Shown here piece after piece: positions 38,747 through 44,491 of a DNA stretch of 64,000 nucleotides. The stretch's first letter is position 1, and each line of letters begins with the position of its first letter. The translations under genes were made by a program, and so were the position numbers. The notes under the pieces are model-generated. The model ran no database searches. It worked only from the letters and a program-made list of their open reading frames with translations, and was not told the DNA's origin. Source of the DNA: Ostreococcus lucimarinus CCE9901 (Eukaryota; Chlorophyta; Mamiellophyceae; Mamiellales; Bathycoccaceae); assembly GCF_000092065.1 (NCBI RefSeq), contig NC_009357.1:496001-560000 (forward strand), given 5' to 3'.

Positions 38747-39580
38747 ATGCGTAATCGCATTCTCTTCGAGCGCGCCGAGATCGACGCCCGAACGCGGACG
38801 GTGACGCTGCGCGCGGACGACGCGCGCGCGACGCACGCGCGAGAGGTGCTGCGAAGCGACGTCGGCGACCACGTGCGCGCGGGAACGATCGACGTCGGCG
38901 CGTGCGAGGCGACGATCGCGACGATGGATGATGATGAAATCGTGCTGAAGCTCGGAGACGACGCGCGCGGACGCGGGAGGCCGGAGATCGACTTGTTGCT
39001 CGCGACGCCGCGGCCTAAAGTTTTGAGGCGGCTGTGGGCGCCGCTCGCGTCGCTGGGCCTCGGTCGTGTCGTGCTGGCGAACGCGCAAAAGGTGGAGCGA
39101 TATTACTTTGATAGTAAAGCGTTGGACGCAGAGACGATTCGTGGGGAGATATTGCGCGGTTTGGAGCAGGCGGGGGATTTTTTGGTGCCGCAAGTGGGCG
39201 TGGCGATGCGGTTGCCGCCGGTCGTGGACCGGTTGAAGGGCGCTTTGGGGAATTCGAGCGTCACGAATGGGTTCGAGTGGTTGTTGGATGGACCACGTGA
39301 GCTCGGTTGGGATGAGTTCGACGCGGCCGATGTGCGCTTGCTGGCGCATCCAGGGGATTCTGGGACGAGCGTGGCGGAAGCGTTGGAGGGCGTCGACGCG
39401 CGGCGCTCGCGCGTGCTCATCGCCGTCGGACCCGAGGGCGGATGGACGGATTATGAGCTCGATTTATTCGAGGGCGCCGGGTTCAAGCGCGTTGGCCTAG
39501 GAACGAGAACATTTACCACGGACGTGGCGTGTATCTCGCTCGTGAGCGCGGTTCGAGAGCGGTTGCAGTCGTGGTCGTGA
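38747..39580 (+). CDS. 16S rRNA m3U1498 methyltransferase, RsmE family
   Basis: SPOUT-class methyltransferase that methylates N3 of a uridine in small-subunit rRNA; in algae likely plastid or mitochondrial. It is 277 aa. The PUA-like N-terminal domain covers about 1-75. The SPOUT domain follows with LGLGRVVLANAQKVERYYFD. The SAM-binding knot is AVGPEGGWTDYELDLFEGAG near residue 227 and VGLGTRTFTTDVA. These are diagnostic of RsmE. No clear transit peptide is seen with the Met at 38747; an in-frame extension upstream would cross into the shared promoter. It converges on the YIP1 gene, 44 bp away. Confidence 0.9.
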   Translation: MRNRILFERAEIDARTRTVTLRADDARATHAREVLRSDVGDHVRAGTIDVGACEATIATMDDDEIVLKLGDDARGRGRPEIDLLLATPRPKVLRRLWAPLASLGLGRVVLANAQKVERYYFDSKALDAETIRGEILRGLEQAGDFLVPQVGVAMRLPPVVDRLKGALGNSSVTNGFEWLLDGPRELGWDEFDAADVRLLAHPGDSGTSVAEALEGVDARRSRVLIAVGPEGGWTDYELDLFEGAGFKRVGLGTRTFTTDVACISLVSAVRERLQSWS

Positions 39581-39624
39581 AATGACTAGAATTGACGACT
39601 ACAAATTAGATAGCGCACTTAGGC

Positions 39625-40380
39625 TTAGGACATCGAAAAGACGATGTACAGCGTGTAAAGCATCATGCAAGGATACGTCACGATCATGCGTTTGCCCTCC
39701 GACTGCGGCATCGCCTGTATCAACCCCACGCTCGCCTTTCTCGAGCTCCACGTCACGCAGAGCACCGCGAGCGCCTTGCTCAACATCCCAGTTTTCGAAG
39801 GTAAAAACAGCACGATCCCACTGTACCCCACCACGGGCAGCAGCGCGTAGCCTAAAATACTCCCGCACCGGTTCAACCCGATCCCTTCCCCTCCGCCGAT
39901 GATTTGGTTCAACAACCAGTACATCCCGAGCGACGCGAGCGTGCTCCAACCCAAAATGTACCCAAAGTGCAACTTCCCCGCCAGTAAGTTACACGCGCCC
40001 ATGACGAGACAAAACAACAGCGGTCCCGCGAGATCTTCATCCGTGCTATCCTCGACCCTGAACGGATGCATCACACCCATCGTCCGACGATAAATCTGCT
40101 TCGGATCCACGCCGAGTTCCTCGAGCAACGGCACCTCGTCCTCGACGTGCGCGTACGACCCTCCCACGTCGCCGTCGCGCGCCCCGAACCCGAACCCACC
40201 GCCCTGGTGTCCCGAGCCGTGTCCACCACCCCCCCCGTACCCGTGCGAGCCCGAACTCGTCGCTCGCGGCGCGTACGCGTCGTAGTTCGGGTACGCCTGC
40301 GCGCGATTAAAATCCATAAACTGCATGTTCGCGTTCGCGCCCTGCGCGCCCTGCGGCATCGGTCGCGGTATGTCCGCCAT
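39625..40380 (-). CDS. YIP1/YIPF5-like Golgi membrane protein
   Basis: Multi-pass Yip1-domain protein that interacts with Rab GTPases in ER-Golgi transport. It is 251 aa from the Met at 40380. The first 90 residues are cytosolic, Gly/Tyr/Ala-rich. Then comes EVPLLEELGVDPKQIYRRT and the family's MHPF segment. Five hydrophobic helices follow, beginning LAGPLLFCLVMGA and containing HFGYILGWSTLASLGMYWLL and ILGYALLPVVGYSGIVLF. The short hydrophobic C-terminus MMLYTLYIVFSMS is typical. The frame extends upstream to 40464, but those residues are Arg/Ala-rich and probably non-coding. Confidence 0.9.
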   Translation of the reverse strand: MADIPRPMPQGAQGANANMQFMDFNRAQAYPNYDAYAPRATSSGSHGYGGGGGHGSGHQGGGFGFGARDGDVGGSYAHVEDEVPLLEELGVDPKQIYRRTMGVMHPFRVEDSTDEDLAGPLLFCLVMGACNLLAGKLHFGYILGWSTLASLGMYWLLNQIIGGGEGIGLNRCGSILGYALLPVVGYSGIVLFLPSKTGMLSKALAVLCVTWSSRKASVGLIQAMPQSEGKRMIVTYPCMMLYTLYIVFSMS

Positions 40381-40587
40381 ATCTCGCCGTTCCGTCGCGC
40401 GCGCGTCCGCGTCGCCCGAGACGCGCGTCGCGGTCGCCCGTCGCGCGTCGCGGTGCGTCGCCAACGGGACGCGGCGCGCGCGTCTCGGGCGACGCGAGTC
40501 TCACACACGGACCACGACGCCCGCGACCGCGCGCGGTCTCCTCGCGACCCGCGCGCGCGTTCTCTTCGCGACGCGCGCGACGCGAAC

Positions 40588-41243
40588 ATGGTGCGTGACC
40601 TCGAGCGAGCGACGAAAGACGACGCGAGCGCGAACGACGCGCGCGCCGGTGGCGCGCGACGGCCGGGACGCGCGTCGGGCGGACGCGCGCGGACGGAACG
40701 ACCGCGGACGAGACGCGGCGATCGCGACGACGCGCGCGCGCGTTCGAGGGCGGTCGCGCGCGATGCGATCGTCGCGCGCGCGGTCGGCGCGCGCGGATGA
40801 AGGGTGGATATCGTGAATTCGACGCCGGCGCGGCGCGCGGCGGCGACGGCGGCGGTGGGAGGGCGACGGGCGGGCGATGGGGGGGCGCGGCGCAAGCCCT
40901 AGAGTCGACGACGGCGCGAACGCGACGCGCGGAGGACTGACCGAGACGTTTTATCGACGCAGCCGTCCAACAAGACTTTCAAGGTGAAGAAGATTTTGGG
41001 GAAGAAGCAAAAGCAAAACCGCCCGCTTCCCCAATGGATCCGCATGCGCACGGGTAACACCATTCGGTACGTACGCGTTTAGGTTTTTTCGCGCGACGAG
41101 CGCCGACGAGTCGCGCGAACGACGCGATCGATGACGCGATTTTGACGACGACGACGCGCGAGTACTGACGATGATGATGTGTTCGTACGCGCAGCTACAA
41201 CGCGAAGCGTCGACACTGGAGACGCACCAAGCTCAACTTGTAA
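40588..41243 (+). CDS. RPL39: 60S ribosomal protein L39 (eL39), three exons, first exon ATG only
   Basis: Small basic protein of the large-subunit exit tunnel. Exons are 40588-40590 (ATG alone), 40963-41066 and 41195-41243, giving exactly 51 aa, the eL39 length. Exon 2 encodes [20 protein letters not shown] and [14 protein letters not shown]. The split Arg codon leads into exon 3, [16 protein letters not shown]. Intron 1 (372 nt) has donor GTGCGT directly after the ATG and acceptor CGCAG. Intron 2 (128 nt) has donor GTACGT and acceptor GCGCAG. Both contain ACTGAC. No single ORF covers it, so it is easily missed. It is divergent from YIP1. Confidence 0.93.
41067..41194 (+). other. intron 2 of the eL39 gene
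   Basis: A 128-nt GT-AG intron with donor GTACGT, ACTGAC 26 nt before the acceptor, and acceptor GCGCAG. The boundaries are fixed by the conserved eL39 segment [16 protein letters not shown], in which Arg is split by the intron. Confidence 0.9.
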
Positions 41244-41591
41244 GCGAGCGCGGTGGGATTTGTGTAGACGAACGAGCAGAGTCGTGTTCGACGTCGGCGC
41301 TCTCGAGCGGAATAGCGTTCTGTAGTGGAACTCGCGCGAGGGCACGAACGGAGATGAGACGAACATCGCACGTAACTTAGCGATTTAAGAAGCAGAATTA
41401 GTTCTTCCTCATCGCGTCGCGCGACGCCGACGCGTCCGCCCGCCCGCGCCGTCGTCTCGTCCCCCGAACGCGCCCTCGCGCGCGCGACGACGTCACGACG
41501 CGCGCGCGACCGCACTCCCATCACTCGCAGTATTATTTCGTATTATTTCAATCTTCATCCATCGCGATCCCGCTTCGCGCGCGATCTCGTC
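41244..41591. other. 348-bp convergent spacer between eL39 and endosulfine genes
   Basis: Holds the two 3' ends. An AT-richer patch with GTATTATTTCGTATTATTTC lies at about 41531-41550, close to the end of the endosulfine ORF. No ORF, repeat or structured RNA was recognised. Confidence 0.5.
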
Positions 41592-41924
41592 TCAACCGTC
41601 GGCGCCTTCGCTCGCGCATCCGTCCCCCTCCCGCGTCGACGTCGCGTCCCCCTCGCGCGCGCCTCGCTCGTCCGGTTCCCTCGCGCTGTCCTCCGTCGTC
41701 CCCTCCCCCATCGCGCGCCCCTCGCTCCTCGTCGCCGCCGTCCCGCCCGCGTCCCGCCGCCGCGCCTCCTCCGCGCTCTTCCGCATCGCCCAATCCGCGC
41801 TGTCGAAGTGTTTCACGTCCGTCGCGATCAACCGCGGTTTCGGTCGCAGATCGTCGCCGTACTTCGCCCTGAACGCGCGCTCCGCCTCCGTCGCCGCCGT
41901 CGCCGCCGTCGCCTCCCGCGCCAT
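41592..41924 (-). CDS. endosulfine/ARPP19-family protein (PP2A-B55 inhibitor type)
   Basis: Small disordered protein of 110 aa. After an Ala/Thr/Glu-rich start it has FRAKYGDDLRPKPRLIATDV and then HFDSADWAMRK. FDSxDW/Y is the signature of the ENSA/ARPP19/Igo family. When that serine is phosphorylated by Greatwall/Rim15-type kinases, the protein inhibits PP2A-B55 and supports mitosis or quiescence. The Ser is present. The C-terminal half is acidic and low-complexity. The same frame is open far upstream through the antisense of a repeat-rich gene, so I set the start at the Met at 41924. Regulation by a kinase is inferred from the family. Confidence 0.8.
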   Translation of the reverse strand: MAREATAATAATEAERAFRAKYGDDLRPKPRLIATDVKHFDSADWAMRKSAEEARRRDAGGTAATRSEGRAMGEGTTEDSAREPDERGAREGDATSTREGDGCASEGADG

Positions 41925-42506
41925 GTCGCGCGTCGCGCGATGCGCGCGATCGCGCGACGCGCGCGCGGCGCCATCCGACGTGGCGGGGCGCGCGCGACGG
42001 ATTCGCGCCGCGCGACTGTTTGCGCATACGACAGAGGGTTCGTCTCGAGTCGCGAACGGTCGACGCACGCGCTCGCGCCGGCGCGCGCGAAACGACGAAT
42101 CGTGACTCGTGACTCGATAAACGACGAATCGTGACTCACGACTCGATGGCCGGCGTCCATACGTACCCCCCGACTCTTGAGTCACGATCGGTCGTTTCAC
42201 AACCCTCGACACGAGGCTCGAATCCGCCGGCGTCGACGTCCGCGCGCGACGCGCGACCGACCGCGCGCGCGACGCGAGATCGCGGCGCGTTCGCGCGACG
42301 AGCGACGCGCTCGAGCGCGTCGACGTCGGCGTCGCGCGCCGAGCGAAAGCGCCGCGCGCGCGCGCGAACGCGGCGACGCGACGGACGCGAATCATCGATC
42401 GCGGGCGTCGATCGCGCGATTCGTCGCGGCGATCGATCGACCGATCGCGGGCGCGGACGCGCGCGAAGACGCGCGGGAGGGCGCACGCGCGGGCGCGGGA
42501 CGCGGG
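41925..42506. promoter_or_regulatory. 582-bp divergent spacer with 29-bp-period tandem repeat and two TGA(C/G)TCA palindromes
   Basis: Between the endosulfine start and the repeat-rich membrane protein start. Two 28-bp copies at 42091-42118 and 42120-42147 match at 26 positions. The second contains TGACTCA (42132-42138). A further TGAGTCA is at 42178-42184. These AP-1/GCN4-type palindromes are classical bZIP sites. The rest is GC-rich with no supported ORF. Confidence 0.5.
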
Positions 42507-44432
42507 ATGCGCGCGGCGGTGACGCGGGCGACGCCGGGGGGGCGCGCGGGCGAGGCGAGCGGGCGGGGGGGAGGGAGGGCGCGCGCGGGGACGCGCGGGA
42601 CGCGGGCGACGCGGGGACGCGCGCGATTCGTGGCGACGCGCACGAGCGGTAGCGTGGGGGACGCGGAAGCGCAGGAGGGAGATGAGCCGGACGTGAACGA
42701 TATGTTCGCGGCGGCGGCGAATGAAATGCAGGCGTCGGAACGATTGGAGCGGGACATTCCGGAGTCGATGACGGTGAGGAAGTCGGCGCCGAGGACGATG
42801 GCGTCGTTCGACGGCGCGGACGAGGATGATGAGGGGAACACTGTGTTGGAAACCGTTCTCGATGTCGCGCGCGATCCGGAGAAGGTCATCAAGGGCGTTG
42901 CCGCGGCGGTGACGTTGGGGACGGCGTACACGGTGGCGAGCGAGCCGGCCTTGGCCGCGGGAGGGGCGGCGGCGGCGCTCCTCGTCATCAAGGTTCTCGA
43001 AGCGTTGGCGAAGGAGGGAGATCAAACTCCGGCTGAATTCCAAGCGTCGCTTAAGAAGGATATCAAACCGTTGATGGAAAAGTTGCCGAAAGATTTCGAC
43101 GCGGAGGCGCTCACGAAGAAGGCGTCGGAGACCGGGGCGAAACTCTTTGAAAGGGCGCAGTCGGTGACTGATTCTTTCGATGAGGTGTTTGGTGGGTTGA
43201 ACTTTGGTGGCGACGCAGACGATGAAGCCGAAGCCGCGGCTTCCAAGTTGCTTGAAATCCGTAGGGCGGACGAGAAGGCTGCGTTGGAAGCGCAAGCCGC
43301 CGAAGACGCCGCGGCGTCGTTCGCCGAAACCGAGGCCAAGGCCAAGGCTGACGCTGCCGCCGCCGCCGCCGCCGCCGCCGCTGAAGCCAAGGCGAAGGCT
43401 GACGCCGAAGCCGCGAAGATTGCCGCCGAAGCCAAGGCGAAGGCTGACGCCGAAGCCAAGGCGAAGGCTGACGCCGAAGCCGCGAAGATTGCCGCCGAAG
43501 CCAAGGCGAAGGCTGATGCCGAAGCCAAGGCGAAGGCTGATGCCGAAGCCAAGGCGAAGGCTGACGCCGAAGCCGCGAAGATTGCCGCCGAAGCCAAGGC
43601 GAAGGCTGACGCCGAAGCCAAGGCGAAGGCTGACGCCGAAGCCAAGGCGAAGGCTGACGCCGAAGCCGCGAAGATTGCCGCCGAAGCCAAGGCGAAGGCT
43701 GATGCCGAAGCCAAGGCGAAGGCTGACGCCGAAGCCAAGGCGAAGGCTGACGCCGAAGCCGCGAAGATTGCCGCCGAAGCCAAGGCGAAGGCTGACGCCG
43801 AAGCCGCGAAGATTGCTGCTGCCAAGGCGAAGGCTGACGCCGAAGCCAAGGCGAAGGCTGATGCCGAAGCTGCGAAGGTTGCCGCTGCCAAGGCAAAGGC
43901 TGATGCCGACGCCGAAGTTAAGGCGAAACGCGCGGCTGAAGCTGAAGCCAAGAAGCGCTCGCAAGAGGAAGCCGAACAGAAGGTTGCGCAACAAGTGATG
44001 GCGGCACAGAAGGTGGCGAAGAAACAAGAAGAGTGGGAGAACTCTTTGCTAAAATTGCAGTACAGCGAGCAGATCATTGAAGATATTCGCGTCGCGGACG
44101 CAAACGCGGTTGAACGCGCGCATGCGCGTCGCCTCGGATTGGATTTCACCCCAGAAGTGGCAAAACAAATGCCAGGAACCGAGTACTCTTGGGGCTCGCA
44201 GACGAACGTCAAACCTGGTGAAGTGATCAGCGCTTTGAACTCCGCCGATGAAGGTTTTGCGTCGTCGAAGAACCGCGCTCGTTCGGCGCTCGGATTGCCG
44301 CAGAAAGACGACCAGCCGGTGGCGGAGAAGCAAGAGCCGTGGTGGGCGACTTTCATAAGAGTTTTCGTGAACATGTTGATCGCTGCCGCCATCGCTGCGT
44401 TCACGTACTTGGTCGTTCGTAGCATGCTGTAA
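42507..44432 (+). CDS. Ala/Lys-rich repeat protein with two hydrophobic regions, probably plastid membrane
   Basis: The protein is 641 aa and of no family I recognise. Residues 1-50 are Arg/Gly/Thr-rich and transit-like. Residues about 60-125 are acidic. A hydrophobic stretch at about 130-168 could span the membrane once or twice. Then comes a charged region with LLEIRRADEKAALEAQ. About 200 residues of Ala/Lys/Asp/Glu repeats follow at about 271-471, resembling the TolA stalk. A globular-looking segment follows (EWENSLLKLQYSEQIIEDIR, LGLDFTPEVAKQMPGTEYSW). The protein ends in a C-terminal hydrophobic anchor (VFVNMLIAAAIAAFTYLVV). The design is two membrane anchors separated by a long rigid helix, as in a tether or spacer. 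The repeat type recurs in the 25-32 kb giant protein. Confidence 0.8.
   Translation: MRAAVTRATPGGRAGEASGRGGGRARAGTRGTRATRGRARFVATRTSGSVGDAEAQEGDEPDVNDMFAAAANEMQASERLERDIPESMTVRKSAPRTMASFDGADEDDEGNTVLETVLDVARDPEKVIKGVAAAVTLGTAYTVASEPALAAGGAAAALLVIKVLEALAKEGDQTPAEFQASLKKDIKPLMEKLPKDFDAEALTKKASETGAKLFERAQSVTDSFDEVFGGLNFGGDADDEAEAAASKLLEIRRADEKAALEAQAAEDAAASFAETEAKAKADAAAAAAAAAAEAKAKADAEAAKIAAEAKAKADAEAKAKADAEAAKIAAEAKAKADAEAKAKADAEAKAKADAEAAKIAAEAKAKADAEAKAKADAEAKAKADAEAAKIAAEAKAKADAEAKAKADAEAKAKADAEAAKIAAEAKAKADAEAAKIAAAKAKADAEAKAKADAEAAKVAAAKAKADADAEVKAKRAAEAEAKKRSQEEAEQKVAQQVMAAQKVAKKQEEWENSLLKLQYSEQIIEDIRVADANAVERAHARRLGLDFTPEVAKQMPGTEYSWGSQTNVKPGEVISALNSADEGFASSKNRARSALGLPQKDDQPVAEKQEPWWATFIRVFVNMLIAAAIAAFTYLVVRSML
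43321..43920 (+). repeat. coding repeat array EAKAKADA / EAAKIA
   Basis: A 24-nt unit (GAAGCCAAGGCGAAGGCTGA and variants) encodes Glu-Ala-Lys-Ala-Lys-Ala-Asp-Ala. It alternates with an 18-21-nt unit encoding Glu-Ala-Ala-Lys-Ile-Ala. These form a higher-order block of about 90 bp repeated around four times. Near-identity of the blocks points to recent slippage or unequal exchange. It produces long open frames in other reading frames and on the other strand. Confidence 0.9.
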
Positions 44433-44491
44433 ATTTCGCGCATAAGGACACATTTAATGAGCAAACTTGATCTTATCATTACACTTCTCGT

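Noticed and set aside
41925-44027. Long minus-strand open frame upstream of the endosulfine Met, antisense to the repeat-rich gene
   Set aside because: It is the reverse of the 24-bp coding repeats, giving Leu/Gly/Phe/Arg monotony. Only the last 110 codons show a real family motif.
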